Assembly (NCBI GenBank): GCA_021806345.1
Contig: JAJZXP010000188.1
Coordinates: 1 to 12,152, forward strand
DNA: 12,152 nucleotides
DNA from: Thermoplasmata archaeon
GTDB lineage: Archaea; Thermoplasmatota; Thermoplasmata; Thermoplasmatales; Thermoplasmataceae
Direction: 5' to 3'
In this document: piece after piece, positions 6,589 through 12,152 of the stretch
Position numbering within the stretch: the stretch's first letter is position 1
How the letters are laid out: each line of letters starts with the position of its first letter
Notes under the pieces: generated by a model
Database searches by the model: none
What the model was told of the DNA's origin: nothing
The model's input: only the letters and a program-made list of their open reading frames with translations
Made by a program: the position numbers and the translations under genes

Positions 6589-7577
6589 AGGACATCACCT
6601 TTTTCCTCTTCTATCACCCAGTTGGGTTTTTCATAGACATCCTCAAATAGTGAATCGGGGGATGGTGGTGAAATCTTCTCTCGTTCGTCAAATATTCTAT
6701 CAATCCTCTCCTTTGCCTCTTTTCTAATCATTTTTATACTCTCATCATCTACCAGTCCCATTAATTTCAATCTTTTTTCTGCAATAATCAAGGGATCTTT
6801 TTCAGAGTCCTCTGGTATTTCATTAATTCTATATTTAGACGGATCATCCGAAGTGGAATGAGGACCCATCCTGTATGAAACAGCTTCAATCAAGATAGGT
6901 TTGCCATCTTTCCTTATTTTCTCCACTTCCTCTTTAGCAACCTTGTAAGTTTCGAGAAAGTCATTGCCGTCAACCTTCACACCTCTCATACCATATGCTT
7001 CCGCTTTTTTCCAGATTTCTACTTTTGTCTGTTTCTCTATTGGCAGGGAAATAGCCCATTTGTTATTCTCGCAAAGAAACAGGACAGGCACCTCGAATAC
7101 TGCCGCCATATTCATTGCGGCGTGAAAATCTGGGGTTGAACTCGATCCATCCCCGAATGAGGCAAGGACAATTCCCTTTTCTTTTCTATATTTTTTAGCG
7201 TAAGCTGCACCTACAGCAAGAGGAAGGTTTGTTGCAACCGGGCTTTGAATGGACATAAAATTGTGTTCCTTGGAACTGTAATGGGACGGCATCTGTCTGC
7301 CCTTCTCGTTGTCTGCAGAATTTCCCATGATCTGATCAATAATCTTCTCCGGGCCAACACCTCGATGGAGCATTAGTGGAACATCCCTGTAATATTCGTA
7401 AAGGACATCTTCACTTTCAAGAGCCATTGATACTCCAATTTGCAAAGCTTCCTGACCCATTGTCGGGGTATAGAATCCTACCCTTCCCTGTCTCTGAGTC
7501 ATTATAATCTTCTTATCCAGCGTCCTGGAAAGAACCATGCTCTTATATCCATCTAAAATCTTTTCATTTTCATCCAT
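6585..7577 (-). CDS. 2-oxoacid dehydrogenase E1 component, alpha subunit (branched-chain-like)
   Basis: This is the thiamine-diphosphate-binding subunit of E1. In the 330-residue product the cofactor/Mg motif runs from GDGS (142-145) to CENN (169-172). An upstream YYRDVPLMLHRG segment and QMPSHYSS are typical of E1-alpha. The loop YRMGPHSTSDDPSKYR (235-250) resembles the HSTSDD form of branched-chain 2-oxoacid dehydrogenases, so leucine/isoleucine/valine-derived oxoacids are the favoured substrates. The related Thermoplasma acidophilum complex is known to prefer branched-chain oxoacids and also to take pyruvate. The ATG at 7577 is preferred over the TTG at 7583, because AGGTGA (7589-7584) is 6 nt before the ATG. 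The gene begins 11 bases after the lipA stop, so both share a transcript. Confidence 0.95.
   Translation of the reverse strand: MDENEKILDGYKSMVLSRTLDKKIIMTQRQGRVGFYTPTMGQEALQIGVSMALESEDVLYEYYRDVPLMLHRGVGPEKIIDQIMGNSADNEKGRQMPSHYSSKEHNFMSIQSPVATNLPLAVGAAYAKKYRKEKGIVLASFGDGSSSTPDFHAAMNMAAVFEVPVLFLCENNKWAISLPIEKQTKVEIWKKAEAYGMRGVKVDGNDFLETYKVAKEEVEKIRKDGKPILIEAVSYRMGPHSTSDDPSKYRINEIPEDSEKDPLIIAEKRLKLMGLVDDESIKMIRKEAKERIDRIFDEREKISPPSPDSLFEDVYEKPNWVIEEEKGDVL
6595..6600 (-). promoter_or_regulatory. Shine-Dalgarno site AGGTGA for E1-beta
   Basis: It lies inside the last codons of E1-alpha, 6 nt before the ATG at 6588, which itself overlaps the E1-alpha stop codon. It belongs to the series of identical hexamers in this operon. 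Confidence 0.75.
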
Positions 7578-7583
7578 ATCCAA

Positions 7584-7589
7584 TCACCT
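7584..7589 (-). promoter_or_regulatory. Shine-Dalgarno site AGGTGA for E1-alpha, touching the lipA stop
   Basis: The first A of the hexamer is the last base of the lipA TAA stop. The ATG at 7577 follows after 6 nt, which argues against the TTG at 7583 as start. Confidence 0.75.
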
Positions 7590-8449
7590 TAATTGAGTTT
7601 TAAATTTTGTGAAGCCCATGCTTCAAAAGCTCTGTAGGAAGTTCTGACCAACGGGCCAGATGCTACAAATGTGAAGCCACTTTCGTAACCCTTTTCCTCC
7701 ATCAATCTGAACCTTTCCATGGAGTTGTACTCCTTCACTTCCAGTTGTTTTCTTGATGGTCTCAGGTATTGACCAATTGTCAATATTTTTACCCCTGCAT
7801 TCCTGAGATCACTCATTGTCTCATACACTTCCTCATCAGTTTCTCCATGTCCAAGCATTATGGAGGACTTCGTTACAATGTCCCTTCTGGTATCACTGAT
7901 ATATCTCAGGACATTCAACGATTGATCATAGGAGGCTCTGGCATCCCTGATCAGTGGAGTTAGACGTCTAACCGTTTCCACATTATGGGCAACTACATTC
8001 GGAGAAGATTCAAGAACTGTATCGATCAAAGTTTTTTCCATTCTGAAATCTGGAATCAATGCTTCCACCTTAACATTTAGACTCTTAACCTGTCTTATGG
8101 TTTCTGCATAGTGAAATGCCCCCTGATCCTTTAAATCATCCCTATCGACTGAAGTTATGACAGCATAACTTATGCCCATTGACTTTACTGCATCTTTAAC
8201 CCTTTCCGGCTCAAGTGGATCCAGTGGCTCCATTTGTCCGTGAGTTACTGAACAGAATCTGCACCCCCTTGAACAGTTTTTTCCTAGAATCATGAAAGTT
8301 GCAGTACCTGCACTCCAGCACTCTGAGAGGTTTGGGCATCTTGCCTCTTCACATACTGTATGAAGTGAATTGCCCTTCAACAGACCATTCACATTTTTGA
8401 ATGTTTCTCCAGAGGGCAGTTTTACCTTTACGTACTCAGGTCTCTGCAT
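7589..8449 (-). CDS. lipA: Lipoyl synthase LipA (radical SAM)
   Basis: LipA inserts two sulfur atoms into the octanoyl chain attached to lipoyl domains, using two [4Fe-4S] clusters and S-adenosylmethionine. Both cluster motifs are complete. Cys33, Cys38 and Cys44 form the CX4CX5C auxiliary cluster, and Cys59, Cys63 and Cys66 form the CX3CX2C radical-SAM cluster. The C-terminal RTSYRA supplies the conserved Ser271 that ligates the auxiliary cluster in characterised enzymes. Other family segments are SVDRDDL and VVAHNVETV. The length of 286 residues is normal, with a short N-terminal extension. The start ATG at 8449 has no Shine-Dalgarno site but has a TATA box about 24 nt upstream, so the mRNA is likely leaderless. 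It is the first gene of the six-gene operon ending in lipB. Confidence 0.96.
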   Translation of the reverse strand: MQRPEYVKVKLPSGETFKNVNGLLKGNSLHTVCEEARCPNLSECWSAGTATFMILGKNCSRGCRFCSVTHGQMEPLDPLEPERVKDAVKSMGISYAVITSVDRDDLKDQGAFHYAETIRQVKSLNVKVEALIPDFRMEKTLIDTVLESSPNVVAHNVETVRRLTPLIRDARASYDQSLNVLRYISDTRRDIVTKSSIMLGHGETDEEVYETMSDLRNAGVKILTIGQYLRPSRKQLEVKEYNSMERFRLMEEKGYESGFTFVASGPLVRTSYRAFEAWASQNLKLN

Positions 8450-8467
8450 CAGGGTTATATTTTTTCA

Positions 8468-8477
8468 CTATATACTA
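8468..8477 (-). promoter_or_regulatory. Putative TATA box of the lipA-OADHC-lipB operon
   Basis: On the minus strand this reads TAGTATATAG, centred about 24 nt before the lipA ATG. It is the only good promoter candidate seen for the whole operon, since downstream gene junctions are 11 nt or less or overlap. A second AT-rich box (CATATAAA on the minus strand, near 8491-8498) could give a short leader instead. Confidence 0.5.
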
Positions 8478-8518
8478 AATTATCTTTCTTTATATGGAAT
8501 TAGAATTCATCAAATCTC

Positions 8519-8561
8519 TCTTTATAAACCCAAAAGCTGCATATTTACGAAAATTTTATTA
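8519..8561 (+). promoter_or_regulatory. Candidate promoter elements for tRNA-Ile
   Basis: Two AT-rich boxes precede the tRNA: TTTATAAAC at 8521-8529 and TTTTATTA at 8554-8561. The second lies about 28 nt before the mature 5' end and fits a short-leader transcript. The first is the better TATA match but would give a longer leader. I cannot choose between them. Confidence 0.3.
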
Positions 8562-8585
8562 CGTTTTCTAAAATGTGCCCGGCAC

Positions 8586-8660
8586 GGGGTCATAGCTTAG
8601 CACGGTTTGAGCACCCGGCTGATAACCGGGAGGTCACCGGTTCAAATCCGGTTGGCCCCA
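8586..8660 (+). tRNA. tRNA-Ile (anticodon GAT)
   Basis: A complete cloverleaf of 75 nt can be folded. The acceptor stem GGGGTCA pairs with TGGCCCC with one T-G wobble. The D arm is GCTT with GAGC, and the anticodon stem CCCGG pairs with CCGGG around loop CTGATAA, giving anticodon GAT at 8621-8623. A 5-nt variable loop AGGTC is followed by the T arm ACCGG-TTCAAAT-CCGGT. The discriminator base is A, and CCA is not encoded (TCT follows). No intron is present. GAT decodes ATC and ATT. The gene separates the minus-strand lipoyl operon from the plus-strand single genes to its right. Confidence 0.97.
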
Positions 8661-8700
8661 TCTGGCACTGCAGCAGTCCCATTCGTAAACTCACCTTTTG

Positions 8701-8708
8701 TTATATAT
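8701..8708 (+). promoter_or_regulatory. TATA-like box with leaderless spacing to an in-frame ATG at 8728
   Basis: TTATATAT is centred about 23-24 nt before an ATG at 8728 that is in frame with the ChrB-domain gene. This matches the spacing of other first genes here. It competes with the box at 8842 as the promoter of that gene. Confidence 0.35.
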
Positions 8709-8841
8709 CCCTTCTTTTTCTCATACGATGTTTCTCTTTGCAATACTAGTTCCAATTCTGAAATATGTGTCTGGTCTGAGTTGGCCAGGCATAACAAATC
8801 AATCATTTATGGATTCCACGATAGAATGTACTCATGTCAAT

Positions 8842-8850
8842 CTCTATATA
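8842..8850 (+). promoter_or_regulatory. Putative TATA box close to the ChrB-domain start
   Basis: CTCTATATA lies about 32 nt before the TTG at 8878. That would give a leader of only a few nucleotides. The spacing is longer than for other leaderless genes in the window, so support is moderate. Confidence 0.35.
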
Positions 8851-8877
8851 CCTGAGGTGGCTATAAGACTGATTAAT

Positions 8878-9345
8878 TTGAAATGGATAACAAGAGAAAA
8901 AGCAAAGGTAGACAGGATTGCATGTCCGTGGTTAATATCAAAATTCGTTGATAAGGAGGCAGTATTCCTTTTCGTGCCAAAGGATAAAGTTTTAGAAACC
9001 GCAAAGAAAGAAAATGCGATTCCCTTTGATTTTCCCGGGGTTGAACTTATGCATTTCGAAGAAAATGGCAAAGAATACGTGAGTTTTAACTCCATTATTA
9101 AAAAATATAACATCAAAGATCAAGCATTATCGGAAGTTGCAAAAATAGTTAGAGGAGCCGATGCTTCTATACCCGATGCTCCAGCGGAATCTAGCGGATT
9201 AGAAGCAGCTGCTCTTGGATTTAGAGCGATTGCAAAGGATGATTTTGAAAATATGAAATTGCAATTTCCCCTATATGACGCCCTATACACTTACTGTAAG
9301 GAAAGAATAGAACATGGAGCTAAACTGGAGCATTCTTCCAAATAA
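8878..9345 (+). CDS. Stand-alone ChrB C-terminal-domain protein (chromate resistance-associated family)
   Basis: From the TTG at 8878 the product is 155 residues beginning M/L-KWITREKAKVDRIACPWLI. That is the way stand-alone ChrB C-terminal-domain proteins start. Further family segments are FVDKEAVFLFVP (23-34), IPFDFPGVELMHF (48-60), IVRGADASIPDAP (90-102) and PLYDALYTYC (131-140). In bacteria ChrB proteins are linked to chromate sensing and resistance next to the exporter ChrA. No chrA is visible here, so the role is uncertain. The frame stays open upstream to 8689, with TTG at 8698, ATG at 8728 and GTG at 8857. That extension is hydrophobic at first, poor in charged residues and unlike the family, so I prefer 8878. 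A longer 205-residue form from 8728 is possible. Confidence 0.8.
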   Translation: MKWITREKAKVDRIACPWLISKFVDKEAVFLFVPKDKVLETAKKENAIPFDFPGVELMHFEENGKEYVSFNSIIKKYNIKDQALSEVAKIVRGADASIPDAPAESSGLEAAALGFRAIAKDDFENMKLQFPLYDALYTYCKERIEHGAKLEHSSK

Positions 9346-9410
9346 GAAAATTGTACTTTCATCAAGTTTTTCCAGTTATCTCTACACCAGTTCGAAGTTA
9401 ACGTATAGTC

Positions 9411-9418
9411 TTATATAC
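9411..9418 (+). promoter_or_regulatory. TATA box of the MBL-fold gene
   Basis: TTATATAC is centred about 24 nt before the ATG at 9439, and there is no Shine-Dalgarno site, so a leaderless mRNA is inferred. Confidence 0.55.
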
Positions 9419-9438
9419 ACACGGATGATCCCAAATTT

Positions 9439-10089
9439 ATGTTCACACCGGTAAAAAAAAATATATTTGCGTGGAGAACTCAAGATCCTGAATACGACTG
9501 GGAAATGGTTGGCCATTTGCTCATAAGAAATGGGAAACTTTTACTGATTGATCCTCCATATACACATGGTTTAGAGAAAGCGGTCAAATTTATGGGTGAA
9601 CCAGAAGCCATCGTAATTACAACAGCAGATCATACCAGAGGATCAAGATATCTTTCACACAAATTACACATTCCATTATACGTTCCAGTCCAGAACGACT
9701 CAACTTCAGTGTCCCCCAAGCAAATTTACAAAGAAAAGGGAATCGTCAATTATGAAATCTATGACGAGGGTTCTTTACTTTGGCTAACTTCAAAGAGAGT
9801 CAAAGTATTCTGCGGAAAGGATGACAAATTACCATATATGGATGAAATGATTTTAATGGATGACGAGGGGAGCATCATAACAGGAGACATAGTAATGGGT
9901 TCCCCTACTGGAGAGGTTCTAACAAGCAATGAGGGATTCACCGACACACCAGACAGTTCTAAGGTAAGAGCTTCATATGAAGCACTGAGAGATAGTTTAA
10001 AAGGTCTCAGTCAGATAAATCTACTTTCGTCCCACGGTACAGACATAGTTGGAAATTTGCATAAAAAAATATTGGAAAAGAAATTTTAA
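9439..10089 (+). CDS. Metallo-beta-lactamase-fold protein with incomplete metal-binding motif
   Basis: The 216-residue product follows the MBL strand order. HLLIRNGKLLLIDPPY (26-41) is the opening hairpin, EAIVITTADHTRGSRYLS (56-73) the metal-motif loop, LLWLTSKRVKVFCG (113-126) and MILMDDEGSIITGDIVMG (137-154) later strands, and INLLSSHG (193-200) the last His segment. In active enzymes the loop reads T-H-x-H-x-D-H. Here the two first histidines are replaced by Ile60 and Thr62, leaving Asp64-His65. Asp150 and His199 occupy the later metal positions. At most one metal, or none, may be bound. Related bacterial proteins with a T-x-x-DH-x-R loop exist, but I do not know a function. The gene has its own promoter and lies 93 bp after the ChrB-domain gene, so it is probably a separate unit. 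Confidence 0.72.
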   Translation: MFTPVKKNIFAWRTQDPEYDWEMVGHLLIRNGKLLLIDPPYTHGLEKAVKFMGEPEAIVITTADHTRGSRYLSHKLHIPLYVPVQNDSTSVSPKQIYKEKGIVNYEIYDEGSLLWLTSKRVKVFCGKDDKLPYMDEMILMDDEGSIITGDIVMGSPTGEVLTSNEGFTDTPDSSKVRASYEALRDSLKGLSQINLLSSHGTDIVGNLHKKILEKKF

Positions 10090-10149
10090 CAGTGTTAGAT
10101 TTAGAATTTGGAAAAATCAAGCATATTAATTAGATTTGTTCGTTTAATC

Positions 10150-10175
10150 GGGGTCGGGTTAAAGTAGGTTTGGGG
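10150..10175 (+). other. G-rich patch (GGGG, GGG, GG, GGGG) in an AT-rich intergenic region
   Basis: Four G runs at 10150-10153, 10156-10158, 10167-10168 and 10172-10175 lie on one strand in otherwise AT-rich DNA. They could form a two-layer quadruplex in DNA or RNA, or mark a short RNA. This is only a composition observation. Confidence 0.3.
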
Positions 10176-10204
10176 TATCTATCGGATGTTTGCGAGAATA
10201 GTAT

Positions 10205-10230
10205 TTATAATTCTTCCATAAGAACTATAA
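10205..10230. repeat. Inverted repeat, 11-bp arms with one mismatch and 4-nt loop
   Basis: TTATAATTCTT (10205-10215), then CCAT, then AAGAACTATAA (10220-10230) are complementary in 10 of 11 positions. The dyad is centred about 75 bp before the start of the gene at 10292 and upstream of its TATA box. It could be an operator or a transcript hairpin ending the MBL-fold unit. There is no T tract after it, so an operator is slightly favoured. Confidence 0.5.
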
Positions 10231-10241
10231 TAGATAAACAA

Positions 10242-10266
10242 TTAAATTAACTAATAGTTAAATTAA
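10242..10266. repeat. Direct repeat TTAAATTAA with 16-bp period next to the promoter
   Basis: TTAAATTAA occurs at 10242-10250 and again at 10258-10266, separated by CTAATAG. The second copy runs into the TATA box of the gene at 10292, where a bound protein would affect initiation. The sequence is pure A/T, so a chance repeat in AT-rich DNA is quite possible. Confidence 0.35.
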
Positions 10267-10271
10267 TATAC
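10263..10271 (+). promoter_or_regulatory. Putative TATA box of the unknown 310-residue protein
   Basis: TTAATATAC is centred about 25 nt before the ATG at 10292. There is no Shine-Dalgarno site, again suggesting a leaderless transcript. Confidence 0.5.
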
Positions 10272-10291
10272 GGTTTACGAGTTGAGTTAAT

Positions 10292-11224
10292 ATGCTTGTA
10301 AGGGAGATCGAAAAGTCCCTTGATATGAGACTTATCCTTAAAGTAAAACAGCAAACAGAATTATTCAAGGCAACACTAGATTTAAAATCGAAAATTCCTG
10401 TATTCATCTATGGAAAGGATGGGCATGTGTGGTTATCCACATATTTTAGCAAGGAGGCAGTTGGCAGGAATACAGACATTCTATTGAATCGTTTCAAGGG
10501 AATTAAATTAGAAAATTCCTATGTGGTGGATACGCAAATAAACAATGTAAAAGATTTTGCAATAATCAGAAAACTTGCAGATCTCCCCTCCTTGGTTATA
10601 AATCGTTCAGACATGAGCAACGGAGCTCTAAATATATACGCAAGGTTTCATAGCAGCCAGAGTGACCAGGTCTCTAAACTTATTGCGGAATATATGGTGG
10701 ATAAAGAAAATTCAAGAATTGACTGGTTGGGGCCGAGTCCTGGAATAATAAAGATCATGGATATAATCAACTCGGAGTATCCGCTATCGCTAGTAACTTA
10801 TGAAATCCCCCTGAATGGCATGAAGGAAGAATTTGGAAATTTGCTTGCAAGTGAGATGATATTGGAGCCAACGAACAATCAGATCGAAAAAGAGGCATTT
10901 TCAATGGTTCTATATTCTAAAGACATGATTCACGGATCGATGGAGGGACTTACCCCCATTTCGAACGAGGATCATATTTATTCACTAAAGGTCTCAAACT
11001 TTTTTCTCAATGAAGTTCGGGCAGCTGCAAATGAACATCACATAATGAGAACACGCTATTTCATAAAACCAACACATGATCGGCTTCAAATTACAGTTTT
11101 CATTCCAACAGCCAATATCTACGAATACTGTTCAATATTATTTGATATAGCCAGGAAAACTGAAAATCAATTGAAAGTGAAATATTTGCTTCCTTATACT
11201 CAGGATGTGTGGGATATCATATAG
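10292..11224 (+). CDS. Protein of unknown function, 310 residues
   Basis: I do not recognise this protein. It has no signal peptide, no convincing membrane helix, no cysteine cluster and no clear nucleotide-binding loop. Composition is mixed alpha/beta: KIPVFIYGKDGHVWLSTYF (34-52), GALNIYARFHSSQSDQVSKLI (111-131) and DWLGPSPGIIKIMDII (144-159) look like strand-helix units. The C-terminal RLQITVFIPTANIYEYCSILFDIA (264-287) resembles an amphipathic strand followed by a helix. A single Cys occurs at 280. No helix-turn-helix was found, although the segment around LGPSPG recalls sensor-like domains of archaeal regulators; that is a loose impression. It is a single gene with its own promoter, preceded by inverted and direct repeats and followed by a hairpin plus T tract. 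Cytoplasmic location is inferred. Confidence 0.8.
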   Translation: MLVREIEKSLDMRLILKVKQQTELFKATLDLKSKIPVFIYGKDGHVWLSTYFSKEAVGRNTDILLNRFKGIKLENSYVVDTQINNVKDFAIIRKLADLPSLVINRSDMSNGALNIYARFHSSQSDQVSKLIAEYMVDKENSRIDWLGPSPGIIKIMDIINSEYPLSLVTYEIPLNGMKEEFGNLLASEMILEPTNNQIEKEAFSMVLYSKDMIHGSMEGLTPISNEDHIYSLKVSNFFLNEVRAAANEHHIMRTRYFIKPTHDRLQITVFIPTANIYEYCSILFDIARKTENQLKVKYLLPYTQDVWDII

Positions 11225-11242
11225 TGTAGCAGGCCTTAAGAT

Positions 11243-11278
11243 TATTGGAAAACTGCGAAAAAACCAATATATTTTTTT
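11243..11278 (+). terminator. Hairpin plus T7 tract after the 310-residue protein gene
   Basis: TATTGG at 11243-11248 is exactly complementary to CCAATA at 11264-11269 with a 15-nt loop. It is followed directly by seven T at 11272-11278. The position about 20-50 nt after the stop codon fits a terminator. The T tract may be the functional part in an archaeon. Confidence 0.5.
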
Positions 11279-11361
11279 AAAATTTCTTATGGAAAAAGGT
11301 AAACATCCCCCTCCATTCTGGAATAATTCTTATATTTAAATTGTTATAATATAATAATTTG

Positions 11362-11369
11362 TTTAAATA
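11362..11369 (+). promoter_or_regulatory. Putative TATA box of the secreted/membrane protein gene
   Basis: TTTAAATA is centred about 26 nt before the ATG at 11392, with no Shine-Dalgarno site. Further AT-only sequence upstream (TATAATATAATAA) makes the exact box uncertain. Confidence 0.4.
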
Positions 11370-11391
11370 GAATGATTTAGTTTTTCTATTC

Positions 11392-12152
11392 ATGAAATCG
11401 AGAATTGGAATCACGTACATTCTGGTTTTTGCATGTTTGATGGGAATGACGCTGTCGGTTGCCGGGGAGATTCACCCGGGCACATATGGAAAGGTGGAGA
11501 ACAATTACTCCATTGGTCAATCATCTTTAAGCGTAAACAGCACACACGTTTCAATTAACATAGGGGGAAGTGCAACTTTGAGTTACACTTTAAAGCTGAC
11601 CTCCGGCTCAGCGTGGGGAACAAATATGGAATACAAGGGCACATCCACAATAACTGTCTCCTTTTCCAGCTCTGGAGGAGATCCAACTTATAGTGGGACA
11701 GCAACTTTTACTGCCTCGTCCAGTGCAAAAGCCGGGACATACAACATCACTCTTTTTGCGACGGGTGATGACCCCACATCATCCAATTTAAATGTAACGG
11801 TTACAGTGATAAATAAAGTTTCCACTTCACCCCCACCTCCCACATCTTCAACGAATTATGATCCGTATATCGTAGGCGGGGTAGTTATAGCACTATTCGT
11901 TGTTCTAGCGGTATTACTATCCACAACAAAATCTGATTCAATGAAATTTGTTATGGTTGGAAGCACAATAATTTCACTTGCATCTTCCCTGTATCTATTA
12001 ATGTTTGATTCAGTTCTTCGAGTCTCTGGGTATGATCACTGGCTTGGTTTAATCGCATTTTTCATTCTCACAATAATTGCTCTTGTCATTTCACTCACAA
12101 AATCCAAAGCAAATAGATTGGCATATTTGGGCCTGGCTGCCGGAAATGCTTT
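11392..12152 (+). CDS. Secreted-domain membrane protein, 3' end outside window
   Basis: An open frame of 253 codons runs from the ATG at 11392 to the right edge without a stop. Residues 1-24 form a signal peptide: MKSR, a hydrophobic core TYILVFACLMGMTLSVA, then GE. Residues 25-143 are Ser/Thr/Gly-rich and strand-forming, with phrases such as ATLSYTLKLTSG and AGTYNITLFATG that resemble extracellular Ig-like beta domains. Sequons for N-glycosylation occur at Asn38, Asn49, Asn118 and Asn134. A short Ser/Thr/Pro stalk (STSPPPPTSST) leads to membrane helices at about 160-177, 186-206 and 217-235, and a fourth may begin near 243. The topology is an outward-facing domain on a multi-helix anchor. 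A cell-surface role is inferred; no specific function is recognised. Confidence 0.82.
   Translation, partial: MKSRIGITYILVFACLMGMTLSVAGEIHPGTYGKVENNYSIGQSSLSVNSTHVSINIGGSATLSYTLKLTSGSAWGTNMEYKGTSTITVSFSSSGGDPTYSGTATFTASSSAKAGTYNITLFATGDDPTSSNLNVTVTVINKVSTSPPPPTSSTNYDPYIVGGVVIALFVVLAVLLSTTKSDSMKFVMVGSTIISLASSLYLLMFDSVLRVSGYDHWLGLIAFFILTIIALVISLTKSKANRLAYLGLAAGNA

Noticed and set aside
2847..8449. Frameshifts or broken genes in the operon
   Set aside because: All six genes are full length with intact catalytic motifs.
8586..8700. Integration site of a mobile element at the tRNA 3' end
   Set aside because: No integrase and no second copy of the tRNA 3' end were found in the window; nothing else supports an insertion.
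8607..8855. Open frame beginning inside the tRNA
   Set aside because: It starts within the tRNA-Ile structure, is in a different frame from the ChrB-domain gene and has no family resemblance.
8844..9116. Minus-strand open frame opposite the ChrB-domain gene
   Set aside because: It is antisense to conserved ChrB residues and Ser/Phe-rich as expected of a reverse reading.
10242..10266. CRISPR-like repeat
   Set aside because: There are only two copies of a 9-bp A/T sequence with a 7-bp gap, far too short and few for a CRISPR array.

Overview
The window is low-GC DNA from an archaeon, most likely a member of the order Thermoplasmatales (the Thermoplasma/Ferroplasma/Cuniculiplasma type). Several things point this way. 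There is a full 2-oxoacid dehydrogenase complex (OADHC) operon. First genes of transcription units have TATA boxes centred about 24-28 nt before the start codon, so their mRNAs are probably leaderless. Internal operon genes instead carry AGGTGA Shine-Dalgarno sites. The tRNA gene does not encode CCA, and arginine AGA/AGG and isoleucine ATA codons are common. The genus cannot be fixed from the sequence.

Layout from left to right. (1) 2-454 (+) is the 3' end of NADP-type isocitrate dehydrogenase. (2) 473-1669 (-) is an aldehyde-dehydrogenase-fold protein that seems to have lost its catalytic residues. It is divergent from a small glycine-rich membrane protein at 1805-2236 (+), and the shared 135-bp promoter region holds two perfect inverted repeats. 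(3) 8449 down to 2237 (-) is a tight six-gene operon: lipA, E1-alpha, E1-beta, E2, E3, lipB. (4) 8586-8660 (+) is tRNA-Ile(GAT). (5) 8878-9345 (+) is a stand-alone ChrB C-terminal-domain protein. (6) 9439-10089 (+) is a metallo-beta-lactamase-fold protein with an incomplete metal site. (7) 10292-11224 (+) is a protein I do not recognise, with inverted and direct repeats in front of it. (8) 11392 to the right edge (+) is an incomplete secreted/membrane protein with a signal peptide, an extracellular beta-rich domain and a cluster of membrane helices.

The main system is the operon. LipB would put an octanoyl group on the E2 lipoyl lysine and LipA would insert the two sulfurs. E1, E2 and E3 would then oxidatively decarboxylate a 2-oxoacid (a branched-chain type is suggested by the E1-alpha motif) to acyl-CoA and NADH. 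The machine and both enzymes that mature its cofactor are therefore made from one transcript. This matters because archaea generally lack a bacterial-type fatty acid/ACP pathway, so the octanoyl donor for LipB is an open question.

The genes right of the tRNA look like single transcription units, each with its own promoter, and their functions are much less certain.
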